64,000 bases of DNA from an uncultured bacterium (GTDB lineage Bacteria; Bacteroidota; Bacteroidia; Chitinophagales; Chitinophagaceae), in assembly GCA_903826405.1 (NCBI GenBank), contig CAIKEH010000013.1:186001-250000 (forward strand), read 5' to 3'. Position 1 is the stretch's first letter; each line of letters opens with the position of its first letter. A program made the position numbers and the translations under genes. This document shows, in pieces, positions 27,593 through 36,567 of the stretch. The notes beneath the pieces were generated by a model that was not told the origin of the DNA, did no database searches, and was given only the letters and a program-made list of their open reading frames with translations.

Positions 27593-28642
27593 ATGATCAG
27601 ATCTAAGATCGCCGGCATAGGCATGTATGTACCCGAAAACGTCGTGACCAATCAGGATCTGACCCGGTTGATGGAAACCAGCGATGAATGGATACAAGAA
27701 CGTACGGGTATCCAGGAAAGAAGGTATGCCGATCGCAAAAATGAAACCACCACCACCATGGCGGTGGAAGCAGCGAAAGTTGCGCTGGAAAGAGCTGGTA
27801 TCTCCGCACAAGAAGTGGACTTTATCGTATTCGCCACCCTGAGTCCCGATTATTATTTCCCCGGTTGTGGCGTTCTAGTGCAGCGTGCGCTCAAGATGAA
27901 AGAGATCGGCGCCCTCGATGTACGTAACCAGTGTAGCGGCTTCGTCTATGCGATCAGCGTTGCCGACCAATTCATCCGAAGTGGCATGTACAAGAACATC
28001 CTGGTGATCGGTAGCGAGAAACACTCCTTCGGACTGGACTTTTCGACACGTGGACGCAATGTCAGTGTCATCTTCGGCGACGGGGCGGGGGCAGTTGTCC
28101 TTCAAGCTACGGAAGAGGATGGAAGGGGCATTCTGAGCACCCACCTGCATTCAGATGGTGAAAGTGCGGAGATGCTGGCCATGTACAACCCCGGCACGCA
28201 TGCGAATCACTGGACCCCTGCATCACTTGCAGACTTCGACGAAGTGGAGATTGGCCAGATGTTCATGAGTCATGCCATGATCGATAAGAATCAACTTTAC
28301 CCATACATGGATGGACCTTCCGTGTTCAAAAAAGCCGTGGTGAAATTTCCTGAAGTCATCATAGAAGCACTGAACAAAAATGGCCTGCAGCCCTCAGACC
28401 TCGATCTTTTGATCCCACATCAAGCCAACCTCCGCATCTCTCAATTCGTGGCGCATGCCCTAAAACTGCGAGAAGATCAGGTGTACAATAACATTCAAAA
28501 ATATGGGAACACCACCGCCGCATCCGTTCCCATCGCACTTTGCGAAGCTTGGGAAAAAGGTCTGGTGAAAAACGGAGACCTGGTATGCCTTGCCGCTTTT
28601 GGATCCGGCTTCACTTGGGCATCTGCTTTATTGCGTTGGTAA
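27593..28642 (+). CDS. fabH: Beta-ketoacyl-ACP synthase III (FabH-type)
   Basis: Condenses an acyl-CoA primer with malonyl-ACP to begin fatty-acid synthesis, or makes a related ketoacid. The 349 residues contain the complete Cys-His-Asn triad: Cys114 in DVRNQCSGFVYA, His276 in IPHQANLRIS and Asn306 in YGNTTAASVP. The start ATG at 27593 was chosen over a GTG six bases upstream. It sits between a lipid-type hydrolase and a diacylglycerol kinase family gene. It lies outside a plsX-fabD-acpP cluster, so it may be a second, special-purpose FabH; that cannot be decided here. Confidence 0.9.
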   Translation: MIRSKIAGIGMYVPENVVTNQDLTRLMETSDEWIQERTGIQERRYADRKNETTTTMAVEAAKVALERAGISAQEVDFIVFATLSPDYYFPGCGVLVQRALKMKEIGALDVRNQCSGFVYAISVADQFIRSGMYKNILVIGSEKHSFGLDFSTRGRNVSVIFGDGAGAVVLQATEEDGRGILSTHLHSDGESAEMLAMYNPGTHANHWTPASLADFDEVEIGQMFMSHAMIDKNQLYPYMDGPSVFKKAVVKFPEVIIEALNKNGLQPSDLDLLIPHQANLRISQFVAHALKLREDQVYNNIQKYGNTTAASVPIALCEAWEKGLVKNGDLVCLAAFGSGFTWASALLRW

Positions 28643-28661
28643 GTCGATCAATCCCGATACG

Positions 28662-29552
28662 ATGAGCAGAAAAATGATCTTCCTCTGGAATCCCAAGTCA
28701 GGGACAGCCGACAAGGAGCGGGTGAAGAGTCTCATCGAAAAAAAATGCATTGCGACGCTAAACCTACCCGAATTTCACCCCACGAATGCAGAAGGCGTAT
28801 ATCCAGAACTGGAAAAATTGATCCAGCAAGAAAAGATCAAGGATATCATTGCTGTAGGTGGCGATGGCACCATCAGACAGGTGGTGGCGGCATTCCGGCA
28901 TTTGCCTGTCCGATTCGGCATCATCCCCATGGGAAGCGGAAATGGACTTGCACTCGCTGCAGGCATCCCGAGGAATACCCATCAGGCCATAGATATCGTG
29001 ATCACCGGGAATTATTCACCTGTGGATGCCTTTCTCATCAATGACCATTTTTCCCTCATGTTGAGCGGTATCGGCTTTGATGCGAAAGTGGCACATGATT
29101 TCGCAAAGCAGAAAAAACGGGGCCTCCTGACTTATGCCAAAGTAAGCCTTATCCATTTTTTCGCGGCAAGGCCGTATCCTTTCCGTATCCACCTGGAGGG
29201 GAATACCGTGGAAACCGAGGCTTTTTTCCTGAGCATTGCGAACAGCAATCAATTCGGCAATCAATTCACGATTGCCCCAAAGGCCAGTTTGAGCGACGGA
29301 CTCCTGGATATAGTGGCTGTAAAAAGAATGAATCGTTTGCGAATAGTGCCCGCCGTATTGCACCAACTCCGCTTCGGGAAACCACAGCAGGATCTGTTCC
29401 ATAAAAACAAGATCCTCTACTATCAAGTATCCAGATTGGTGGTGGAGAATCCCGAGCTTGCACCGTTGCATATTGATGGAGACCCATTTGAAACATCCGA
29501 GACATTCACGATCCAATGCATACCCTCGGCATTTCAACTGATACAGCCTTGA
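28662..29552 (+). CDS. Diacylglycerol/lipid kinase family protein (DgkB/YegS-like)
   Basis: Phosphorylates a lipid hydroxyl, probably diacylglycerol, using ATP. The 296-residue form from 28662 begins MSRKMIFLWNPKSGTADKERV. It has the catalytic-domain motif VGGDGTIRQVV and PMGSGNGLALAAGIP, then MLSGIGFDAKVAHDFAKQKKRG, FTIAPKASLSDGLLDIV and HIDGDPF, all standard for the family. The open frame upstream to 28590 overlaps fabH and is not used. It is the last gene of the hydrolase-fabH-kinase run, 19 bases after fabH. Confidence 0.88.
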   Translation: MSRKMIFLWNPKSGTADKERVKSLIEKKCIATLNLPEFHPTNAEGVYPELEKLIQQEKIKDIIAVGGDGTIRQVVAAFRHLPVRFGIIPMGSGNGLALAAGIPRNTHQAIDIVITGNYSPVDAFLINDHFSLMLSGIGFDAKVAHDFAKQKKRGLLTYAKVSLIHFFAARPYPFRIHLEGNTVETEAFFLSIANSNQFGNQFTIAPKASLSDGLLDIVAVKRMNRLRIVPAVLHQLRFGKPQQDLFHKNKILYYQVSRLVVENPELAPLHIDGDPFETSETFTIQCIPSAFQLIQP

Positions 29553-29576
29553 TCTGGTCTCTCACTTTCACCTGTC

Positions 29577-31817
29577 TCAATCCCGCGGTGCACGCTCTCC
29601 TGAAATGACCACCCTGAATGCACTGTCATTTGAGGGCAGATCCAAAGACTCCCGGATATCATATTTCTCTTTCGTGGTCAGATGGAAGTTGAGAGCCGCC
29701 GCCACGCTTTTCCGGGATGGCTCATAGGAGAAATTGATCCTGCGGAAGGGAAAACCGATGAATCGCTCGGCAAACCGCACATATTCATCCTGATAATAAT
29801 CCTGGACCTTCATCCAATTGTATTGGATGACCGTGATCGGCTTGATGAATAGCCCTGTTAATCCTTCAGACCCTGCAATACCCTCCCACTCGCCGATCTT
29901 ACGGTCGCGGATCTGAATGAGGACCACACCGGATGTATTCGCTTTCAACCAATCGCGGAATACCTGCAGAAAACGTATCATGCTTTCCTGTCCGAAGTTG
30001 TCGCGGATGCCTGCATCCATGACATCGACAACAGGCTCTGATGGGAGCCAGACATTTGGTAGTACATAAGGGAAGGTCGCATTAATCCGAAGGGCCGATA
30101 GCATACGCAGATTATAAGCACCCTGCCTTTTGAAAAAAGCACCGAAATCTATTGCATCGGGTTCCGGCATGGACATTGTCCCGCTATCAGGCTGGCCCCG
30201 CATCATGAAACTGATCGGCTGGCTGCTGATCATCATTTTCCGGCCGTCACGGGTGATGGTCGAACTGAAGAACATCAAGGGAATCCTTGCCTGCTGCTCA
30301 TCATCCACATAATCCTTCAATTGATGATCCAGTATCCCATAGGTGTTTTTATCGAGTTGCCTTTCGAAAGCGAACCCCCTGTCTTTGACGTAAATATTGG
30401 AGTCTATCCTGAATTTTTGAGCCGGGGCGAAAAGGTCACGCATGACCATGGAAGAGAACAAAGGATTGAGCAGGTCACGGGATATGGCATCTTCAGGAGA
30501 GCTGATGGAAAGATCTGGAGAACGGCCATGAATCTTCTGACGATAAAGCTCACGGTACCAGGCAGCACCGAGCATACCTCCTGACGCCCCTGACATCAGG
30601 AATGTCTTTTTCATGAGCTGCCCTCCCAAGAGGCTGTCTAGCCGATGCATCACATCAACGCTGAAAGTAGCTGAGCGGTTGCCACCACCACTCAAACTGA
30701 TCAGATAAAGAAGTGGCTTATCCCCTTCCTGTTTTTTCTTCCAGCTATTGAGTATTCCCACCATATTCAAACTATCATCCCTGACCCTGTCGGGCGAACA
30801 GAGCGCACGTATACTATCCCGTGAGTATTCAGGTTTCTTAACCGCCGTCGAATAATCCAGACCATAGGCTTTGTTCCTGGGATCGATCAGGTTGAATCGC
30901 AAGAGTAGTTCAAAAACAAGGAAGATGAGGACCAGGGCCGGGAACGACCAACTCTGCAGCCAGAATACCAATGCGCCGGATCCGGCTATGAGAATCGAAA
31001 AAAGCAAGAGTATCGCAGCGGCAGCGGGTATCACGAACGCATCCACATCCTGAAAAAGACCGATGATGGCCAGAAAAAGAAAGGCCAGAATGATGGCCAT
31101 TACGGCCGAAAAGTGATGCCTCTTGAAAATGGTGTCGATGAAGGAGACCGGGTAATGCGCGATATTCCTGGGTTGCTTGGCCTTCAGGCGTGTATTGAGG
31201 AACCATTCGATCCGGATGAGGCCGGGTTCATGATGATGCTTATCTCCTAATCCGAATCGTCCCATGTATTTGTGAGGCTCATCGATCACAGGCTGCATCT
31301 TCCGCATCATTGTTCTCTCCGCGCCGAAGAACCAGAATAAGGAAACAAAAATAAGAAGGATCATGCCCGACAAGAACCCGATGATAAGCATCAATATGTC
31401 GCCCAGGGCCAGCAATTCATGTCTGTTGTCGAACTGAACGGATTTGATACAATAGTAGATCAGGAAGACCAGTGGAAGGATGGAATTGTTGATGAAGTAT
31501 TTCAGGAATGGTTTTGATGTTGTGGCCAGAAACTTGAAATGGCGACTGTGCAGGATGAAAGTAGTGATATGCCAACTCATGATGAAGATACCCGTTGCCA
31601 CGCCTACGATGGCAGCGCTGAGTGCATTGACCTTGCCCAGATATTCAGGCGACAGGAAAAGAGAATCCGCGCCGAAGTTTCCCATGAAATTACCCCGAAT
31701 GGTGCTGAACAATATAGCCCAGAAAAGGAGCAATATCTGGTACTTCCGGAGGTGGAGCACCAGCAACTGAACGGGAAAGGAATAATAAATGCCCTTGAAG
31801 ATTTTTTTCGTGTCCAT
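29577..31817 (-). CDS. Patatin-like phospholipase with N-terminal multi-helix membrane domain
   Basis: A 746-residue protein in two parts. Residues 1 to about 310 carry six to eight hydrophobic segments (for example about 29-42, 65-85, 113-126, 137-165, 240-258 and 262-310). Residues about 365-720 are a patatin domain: oxyanion loop SLSGGGNRS (about 374-382), nucleophile elbow SGASGG with Ser412, and catalytic Asp601 in DAGIRDNFG. It would release fatty acids from membrane lipids next to the bilayer. The membrane domain is longer than in most patatins. No partner gene is obvious: its neighbours are the convergent lipid kinase and heme A synthase. Confidence 0.85.
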   Translation of the reverse strand: MDTKKIFKGIYYSFPVQLLVLHLRKYQILLLFWAILFSTIRGNFMGNFGADSLFLSPEYLGKVNALSAAIVGVATGIFIMSWHITTFILHSRHFKFLATTSKPFLKYFINNSILPLVFLIYYCIKSVQFDNRHELLALGDILMLIIGFLSGMILLIFVSLFWFFGAERTMMRKMQPVIDEPHKYMGRFGLGDKHHHEPGLIRIEWFLNTRLKAKQPRNIAHYPVSFIDTIFKRHHFSAVMAIILAFLFLAIIGLFQDVDAFVIPAAAAILLLFSILIAGSGALVFWLQSWSFPALVLIFLVFELLLRFNLIDPRNKAYGLDYSTAVKKPEYSRDSIRALCSPDRVRDDSLNMVGILNSWKKKQEGDKPLLYLISLSGGGNRSATFSVDVMHRLDSLLGGQLMKKTFLMSGASGGMLGAAWYRELYRQKIHGRSPDLSISSPEDAISRDLLNPLFSSMVMRDLFAPAQKFRIDSNIYVKDRGFAFERQLDKNTYGILDHQLKDYVDDEQQARIPLMFFSSTITRDGRKMMISSQPISFMMRGQPDSGTMSMPEPDAIDFGAFFKRQGAYNLRMLSALRINATFPYVLPNVWLPSEPVVDVMDAGIRDNFGQESMIRFLQVFRDWLKANTSGVVLIQIRDRKIGEWEGIAGSEGLTGLFIKPITVIQYNWMKVQDYYQDEYVRFAERFIGFPFRRINFSYEPSRKSVAAALNFHLTTKEKYDIRESLDLPSNDSAFRVVISGERAPRD

Positions 31818-31915
31818 CAGACGGAATAGTTCACCCTACCTCGGGATGATCCATCTTAAGTTACGCATAAAAAAGATGGTTGTCAATGAGTATGCAGGAA
31901 TGTACCTTGTTATAC

Positions 31916-32974
31916 TTAATGGGAAACCCTCTTTTGTCGGGGAGACATGATCAGGATCATCCAGATGATGGACAGAAGGAGCATCATCCCTGTGAACTGG
32001 TGACCGACACCCAATGCCAAAAGAAGCCGCCTATCTGGAGAGTAGAGTACGGTAAAAATGCCCAGAATGACCTGAATGATGATCAGCAACATGGGAATGA
32101 ATCGGCTGGCTCGGAATAATGTACCTCCCGTTCTCAGCCCACGTGCCTGTTGGTCCCATACCAGAAGAAGTATGAACAATACATAAGCCAGATTGCGGTG
32201 GATGAATTGTACTGTGATGGGGTTATTGAATATATCCGCCAATCCCTTCCCGGATCGGATTCCTGCTGGCCAGAGGGAACCGTTTATCAGTGGCCAGGTG
32301 GGAGCGAAAACAGCGGCTTTCAGCCCGGCCATGAATGCACCATATATGAGCTGTACTACCAGTATGGCAAGAAGTACCCAGGTGAAACGTCGGAATCGGG
32401 GCACATCGATGTATTCTTTTTCCGGCACCATCAACCTCAATGCAAACCACCATGCATAAACGACCAGCACCATAGCGGCGATGAAATGAACTGCAAGCCG
32501 AATATGGTTGACATACAGATTCTCCTCATTCAAACCGCTCTTCACCATGAGCCAGCCGATCGCACCCTGCATGCCCCCCAATAGGAACAGGATGACCATA
32601 GGGATCACCATGTTCGCCCGGAATCTCTTTTGGATGATAAAGATCACAAAGGGTATGATGAATGCCAAAGCAATAAGACGTGCCCACACCCGATGGAACC
32701 ACTCCCAGAAGTAAATGAATTTGAAATCAGAAAGGGAAAAATCGAAATTGATACGTTTGAATTGTCCGATCTGCTTGTACTGATCAAATGCGAATTGCCA
32801 GTCTTTATCATTCAAGGGTGGAACGGCTCCCAGAATAGGTTTCCACTCCGTTATCGAAAGACCTGAACCAGTGAGTCGGGTGATACCGCCGAGCAAGACT
32901 TGAATGATGAGCATGGCCACGCCGATCAAGAGCCAAATGGCGATCGGGCGGGTGGAAGGGATTTGTCTTTCCAT
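31916..32974 (-). CDS. ctaA: Heme A synthase (COX15/CtaA family)
   Basis: Oxidises heme O to heme A for cytochrome c oxidase. The 352-residue inner-membrane protein has about eight helices and the conserved histidines, for example in FWEWFHRVWARLIAL, VNHIRLAVHFIAAM, FIHRNLAYVLFI and GVGHQFTGMMLL. The first helix is followed by LGGITRLTGSGLSITEWKPILGA..PPL, the COX15/CtaA signature. No other cox or cta gene is nearby. It is divergent from rnhB. Confidence 0.92.
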   Translation of the reverse strand: MERQIPSTRPIAIWLLIGVAMLIIQVLLGGITRLTGSGLSITEWKPILGAVPPLNDKDWQFAFDQYKQIGQFKRINFDFSLSDFKFIYFWEWFHRVWARLIALAFIIPFVIFIIQKRFRANMVIPMVILFLLGGMQGAIGWLMVKSGLNEENLYVNHIRLAVHFIAAMVLVVYAWWFALRLMVPEKEYIDVPRFRRFTWVLLAILVVQLIYGAFMAGLKAAVFAPTWPLINGSLWPAGIRSGKGLADIFNNPITVQFIHRNLAYVLFILLLVWDQQARGLRTGGTLFRASRFIPMLLIIIQVILGIFTVLYSPDRRLLLALGVGHQFTGMMLLLSIIWMILIMSPRQKRVSH

Positions 32975-33047
32975 TACCGTGCGAAGGTAACAAGAGTTTT
33001 CCCTTACCCCAACCTGCTGTTTACCGTTTTATCCTATTTTGCAAGTG

Positions 33048-33647
33048 ATGTTGAAGACTTATTACAGGGAAGGTGCCTTGGAAGCTGGATGCGACGAAGC
33101 AGGCAGGGGATGTCTTGCCGGACCCGTATTCGCAGCAGCGGTCATATTACCTCCGGATTTCAATCATCCCTTACTGAATGATTCCAAAAAAGTCAAGCCC
33201 AAGCATAGGCTTACCCTTCGCGAAGCCATACAATCATCAGCGATAGCTTGGGCAGTTGCGGAAGTGGACAATGAAGAGATCGACCAGATCAATATTTTAA
33301 GGGCATCCTTCAAAGCCATGCACCTTGCAATCGATAAACTACTCGTCAAACCATCCCTGCTGCTGATCGACGGCAATCGTTTTGTCGGCTACAAGAATAT
33401 ACCTCACCATTGTATCATCGGTGGGGATGGAAAATACACTGCGATCGCCGCTGCCAGCATATTGGCTAAAACCTATAGGGATGAATGCATGGAAACCTGC
33501 CATAAGAAGCACCCTATTTATTGTTGGGACCAGAACAAAGGGTATGGTACGGAGATACATCGGAACGCCATCGCAGCTCACGGGCTTTCCCCGCTGCATA
33601 GGCGAAGCTTTCACTCCGCTCCGTCCACTCCTTCATTGGGAATATGA
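33048..33647 (+). CDS. rnhB: Ribonuclease HII
   Basis: Cleaves the RNA strand of RNA-DNA hybrids and single ribonucleotides in DNA. The 199 residues start at the ATG at 33048; a TTG three codons upstream is less likely. Catalytic residues lie in GCDEAGRGCLAGPV (Asp-Glu) and LLIDGNRF (Asp), and the KYTAIAAASILAKTYRDECM helix is present. The C-terminal GYGTEIHRNAIAAHGLSPLHRRSF is typical. It is convergent with the threonylcarbamoyladenylate synthase gene. Confidence 0.95.
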   Translation: MLKTYYREGALEAGCDEAGRGCLAGPVFAAAVILPPDFNHPLLNDSKKVKPKHRLTLREAIQSSAIAWAVAEVDNEEIDQINILRASFKAMHLAIDKLLVKPSLLLIDGNRFVGYKNIPHHCIIGGDGKYTAIAAASILAKTYRDECMETCHKKHPIYCWDQNKGYGTEIHRNAIAAHGLSPLHRRSFHSAPSTPSLGI

Positions 33648-33722
33648 GTAACTGTGATCCCGTACTGGTGAGCAGTCTACCATTCCGCATCTGATCGCAG
33701 CAGATAACCCGATCAAGATCGA

Positions 33723-34337
33723 TCAGATCTCCCCACCCCAATCACCGGCGCCCTGCCTGATGATCACCGGCACCTGTTCCGTGAGATCAATAATTGTGGA
33801 ATAATACATGCCGCCCACGCCTCCATCCACCACCATGTCTACCTGCTTTCCAAACTTCTCCAGGATGAGTTCCGGATCTGTATACTCTTCAACCATTTCA
33901 CCGGGGAGTGATGAACTCAGGATGGGATTTCCAAGTTCACGAATGATCGCTTGTGCTATTCGACTGTCAGGTACCCGGAGACCGATGGTCTTTTTTTTGT
34001 TCTGAAGAATCCTTGGAACTTCTTTACTGGCCGGTAGAATAAATGTGAATGGACCGGGAATATGACTCTTGATCATTCGATATACCGGAGTGCTGATGCT
34101 TCGGGCATATCTACTGAGATCACTTAGATCGGCGCAAACGAAAGAAAGGTTGGCCTTTTGCGGATCGATATGTTTCAGTTGACAGATCCTTTCCACCGCC
34201 TTCTGGTTAAAAATGTCGCATCCGAATCCATACACGGTATCCGTGGGATATATGACGACACCTCCTTTCCTCAGGCTATCCGCCACCATGGTCACCTGCC
34301 TCTGTGGAGGATCAACGGGATGTACGTGGATAAGCAT
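33723..34337 (-). CDS. L-threonylcarbamoyladenylate synthase (Sua5/YrdC/YwlC family)
   Basis: Makes threonylcarbamoyl-AMP for the t6A modification of ANN-decoding tRNAs. The 204 residues start at ATG 34337 (a TTG two codons upstream is less likely). Family marks are GGVVIYPTDTVYGFGCD, the adenylate/bicarbonate site KANLSFVCADLSDLSRYA, GPFTFILPAS, KKTIGLRVPD and NPILSSSLPG. Length fits the short YrdC/YciO type without the Sua5 C-terminal domain. It stands alone and is convergent with rnhB. Confidence 0.9.
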   Translation of the reverse strand: MLIHVHPVDPPQRQVTMVADSLRKGGVVIYPTDTVYGFGCDIFNQKAVERICQLKHIDPQKANLSFVCADLSDLSRYARSISTPVYRMIKSHIPGPFTFILPASKEVPRILQNKKKTIGLRVPDSRIAQAIIRELGNPILSSSLPGEMVEEYTDPELILEKFGKQVDMVVDGGVGGMYYSTIIDLTEQVPVIIRQGAGDWGGEI

Positions 34338-34860
34338 ATGCAATAGTAATCCAATGACTTTACTTGAACAGCATATTTGAATATGAAAAACGGGGAATCA
34401 CAGTAAATGAGGGTTATGCGAAAATGCACTGAATATTCTGCATCCCATTGCAGGGTGTTTTCCATACCATTTATCAAGAAAAACCCATGCCATTCAAAAC
34501 CCACTGCATATCAGGCAAATACACGAATTTCGTTACCATTTGAAACAACCACTTGCATGAAAACCTATGATGGCCCTTTGAATTACAAAATGTGCACCCT
34601 ACTTTTACTCTTGTCAATGCGACACACTCCAAGTGCCTTCAAATGGCACGATTCCTGAGAACCATCCAATTTCCCCCTTACTCCAATTTCCGTTCATTAA
34701 TTAGCATTCATCAAGGTGCGACAAAGGTCGTCACATCACTATAAAAATTTGCTTAACCCCTCGAAACCCGAGCCTGTTAGCTGGGATTCAATAAAACTTT
34801 AAGCCTGAGAGAATAGTATACAGGCAACCTTTCTTTTTGTGGTTTCAGAGGTAAGCACAG

Positions 34861-34893
34861 GCCGGCGATTTCTATCGCTGGCTCTATTTTTTT
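34861..34893 (+). terminator. Terminator-like hairpin with U tract, no assigned gene
   Basis: GCCGGCGAT (34861-34869) pairs with ATCGCTGGC (34874-34882) with one G-U wobble and a four-base loop. The sequence CTCTA and seven Ts follow. No plus-strand gene ends within 1.2 kb upstream, so it may end a short non-coding transcript. Confidence 0.45.
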
Positions 34894-34924
34894 AAGCCGG
34901 TCATGAAAAAAGGAGGTGTCAGGG

Positions 34925-35016
34925 GAATACCGGATTCCGAATTGTAGTTCTTGTGAACAAGGAGATTTTGCCCACGACATTATAAAAGTGAAAATTGAAT
35001 CCGGAATCCGGAATTC
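34925..35016. repeat. 19-base inverted repeat abutting korB
   Basis: The left arm 34925-34943 (GAATACCGGATTCCGAATT) and the reverse complement of the right arm 34998-35016 agree at 17 of 19 positions. The right arm ends exactly at the korB stop codon (35017). A smaller hairpin TTCTTGT/ACAAGGA lies between the arms. It could be a 3'-end stabilising hairpin or a small dispersed repeat. Confidence 0.6.
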
Positions 35017-36051
35017 TTACACTATCGTCCAGGTTTCATTCCCACGGATCAACTTGTCCAGATTCCCGTTGCCCTTGGAAGCGATCAACTGCTGGATCTG
35101 TTCAGCCATCACGTCTTCATAGCAGGGACGATCCACCTGATAGAAAACTCCGAATGGACGTGGAAGGTGTTCATCCTTACGAGGGTCATCGAACATACGG
35201 ACAAGGATCTGAGCTTTATAGAAGTCCCGATCGTCGTGCACCCAGAGGTCATCCGTTGATGCACCCTCTGTCAGGTTGACCACAACAGGACGGAATCCAT
35301 CGAGTTTGATGCCTTTATCCCGGTTTGTGCCGAATACCAGTGGTTTCCCCTGCTCCAGGAACAGGGTCTGTTCGGCCTTTGAACTTTTCTCCGTGAAGAT
35401 CTCGAAAGCGCCGTCGTTGAATATGTTGCAATTCTGATAGATCTCTAGGAAGGAAGTGCCTTTATGCGTCTGACTGCGCAGCAGCATCTCCTGCAGATGC
35501 TTGGGGTCGCGGTCCATGGTACGGGCCAGGAAAGTAGCGTCGGCACCCATGGCAAGCGCCAGGGGATTGAATGGATGGTCGATGCTTCCGAAAGGGGTCG
35601 ACTTGGTCACCTTGTGCTCCTCCGATGTGGGGGAATATTGCCCCTTGGTCAGACCATAGATCTGGTTATTGAAGAGCATCACATTGATGTTCAGATTCCG
35701 GCGTAGCAGGTGAATGGTGTGGTTGCCACCGATGCTCAGTCCGTCACCATCGCCTGTTACTACCCAAACACTCAGTTCAGGTCGGGATGCTTTGAGCCCA
35801 GTTGCAATGGCAGTGGCGCGACCATGGATGGAATGCATGCCATAGGTGTTCATATAATAAGGGAATCGGCTGCTGCAGCCGATTCCCGAAATGATGACTA
35901 TATTCTCCCGGGGGATACCTAAACCCGGCATGATCTTCTGAACCTGCGCGAGGATGGAATAATCTCCGCACCCGGGACACCAGCGTACTTCCTGGTCGGT
36001 TTGAAAATCCTTGCTCGTCAATGGGGCGGATACATTTGCAGTGTCGGTCAT
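35017..36051 (-). CDS. korB: 2-oxoacid:ferredoxin oxidoreductase subunit beta (KorB-like)
   Basis: Thiamine-diphosphate-binding subunit of a two-subunit 2-oxoacid (probably 2-oxoglutarate):ferredoxin oxidoreductase. The 344 residues show EVRWCPGCGDYSILAQVQ, GIGCSSRFPYYMNTYGMHSIHGRA, the ThDP/Mg motif TGDGDGLSIGGNHTIHLLRR with LFNNQIYGLTKGQYSPTS, and GADATFLARTMDRD. The start at 36051 (MTDTANVSAPLTSKDF) is preferred over 36072. The alpha subunit KorA, normally directly upstream, is absent: the 500 bases upstream hold no large gene. The protein must pair with a subunit encoded elsewhere, or the alpha gene has been moved. Confidence 0.92.
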   Translation of the reverse strand: MTDTANVSAPLTSKDFQTDQEVRWCPGCGDYSILAQVQKIMPGLGIPRENIVIISGIGCSSRFPYYMNTYGMHSIHGRATAIATGLKASRPELSVWVVTGDGDGLSIGGNHTIHLLRRNLNINVMLFNNQIYGLTKGQYSPTSEEHKVTKSTPFGSIDHPFNPLALAMGADATFLARTMDRDPKHLQEMLLRSQTHKGTSFLEIYQNCNIFNDGAFEIFTEKSSKAEQTLFLEQGKPLVFGTNRDKGIKLDGFRPVVVNLTEGASTDDLWVHDDRDFYKAQILVRMFDDPRKDEHLPRPFGVFYQVDRPCYEDVMAEQIQQLIASKGNGNLDKLIRGNETWTIV

Positions 36052-36069
36052 ATTCAATAAGATTGAGGA

Positions 36070-36077
36070 CAAATTTA
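36070..36077 (-). promoter_or_regulatory. -7 element upstream of korB
   Basis: On the minus strand TAAATTTG fits TAnnTTTG and lies 18 bases before the korB ATG (36051). No convincing -33 is seen. It suggests korB begins its own transcript and is not the second gene of an operon. Confidence 0.35.
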
Positions 36078-36308
36078 TTGATTTATGGTCAATGGTGGAA
36101 GAATTTCGTGGGGTGAGTTTTACCTCTTTTTACACGTTTTCCATGCGGAGTGGATCAGGTTCAAAACCACCCGCTTGAAGAGCGGTATATAAAGAGTGCA
36201 GCCCACAAATCGGGGATTGATCAATTTCGCGACTTTCATGGATAAAGTGGCGCGGTCCATGAACATGCTTATGAGAAAGTGACTGAGTCGAGATATCCCT
36301 TCCCGATC

Positions 36309-36340
36309 TATGAAGCCACGTTTTTTAACCCCTACATTTG
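36309..36340 (+). promoter_or_regulatory. Candidate promoter upstream of the PIG-L gene
   Basis: TACATTTG (36333-36340) is an exact -7 element; TATG (36309-36312) stands 20 bases upstream as a partial -33. A hairpin AGGTC/GACCT (36342-36356) follows at once. The leader to the ATG at 36568 would be about 220 bases. Confidence 0.4.
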
Positions 36341-36567
36341 TAGGTCAAATAGACCTGTAGATAGCGTCGGTGAGCAAGGAGAAGATATAGGGCTGATGCA
36401 CTGGATCGATGCAATTTATGGGCTGTTTGGATGAATTATTGATTTGGGGTATAGGTGATGAGGCTACTATTTTCCTGCGCTAAGGGATGTCAAGATCATA
36501 TCTGCAAAAATTCAAGTTGCTTACAGGTCATGTACAAAATTTTTTAAGAATCTCAACCTTTCCTCCC

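Larger units (their letters stand above)
34338..35016. other. Gene-poor gap between YrdC-type and korB genes
   Basis: No credible coding sequence is visible: the open frames at 34407-34658 (plus) and 34777-34980 (minus) lack family patterns and normal composition. The stretch holds several hairpins and a terminator-like structure on the plus strand at 34861-34893. At the korB side it holds a 19-base imperfect inverted repeat (34925-34943 with 34998-35016). Confidence 0.6.
36052..36567. other. Gene-poor gap between korB and the PIG-L gene
   Basis: Over 500 bases without a clear gene. On the minus strand one frame is open from about 36330 down to a TAA at 36120. Its first ATG at 36266 would give 48 residues (MFMDRATLSMKVAKLINPRF and a basic end AWKTCKKR), with no known family. 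On the plus strand there is a candidate promoter at 36309-36340, followed directly by an AGGTC-N5-GACCT hairpin (36342-36356). Confidence 0.5.

Noticed and set aside
34777-34980. 67-codon minus-strand frame in the korB gap
   Set aside because: No family pattern; it crosses the terminator-like stem and one arm of the inverted repeat.
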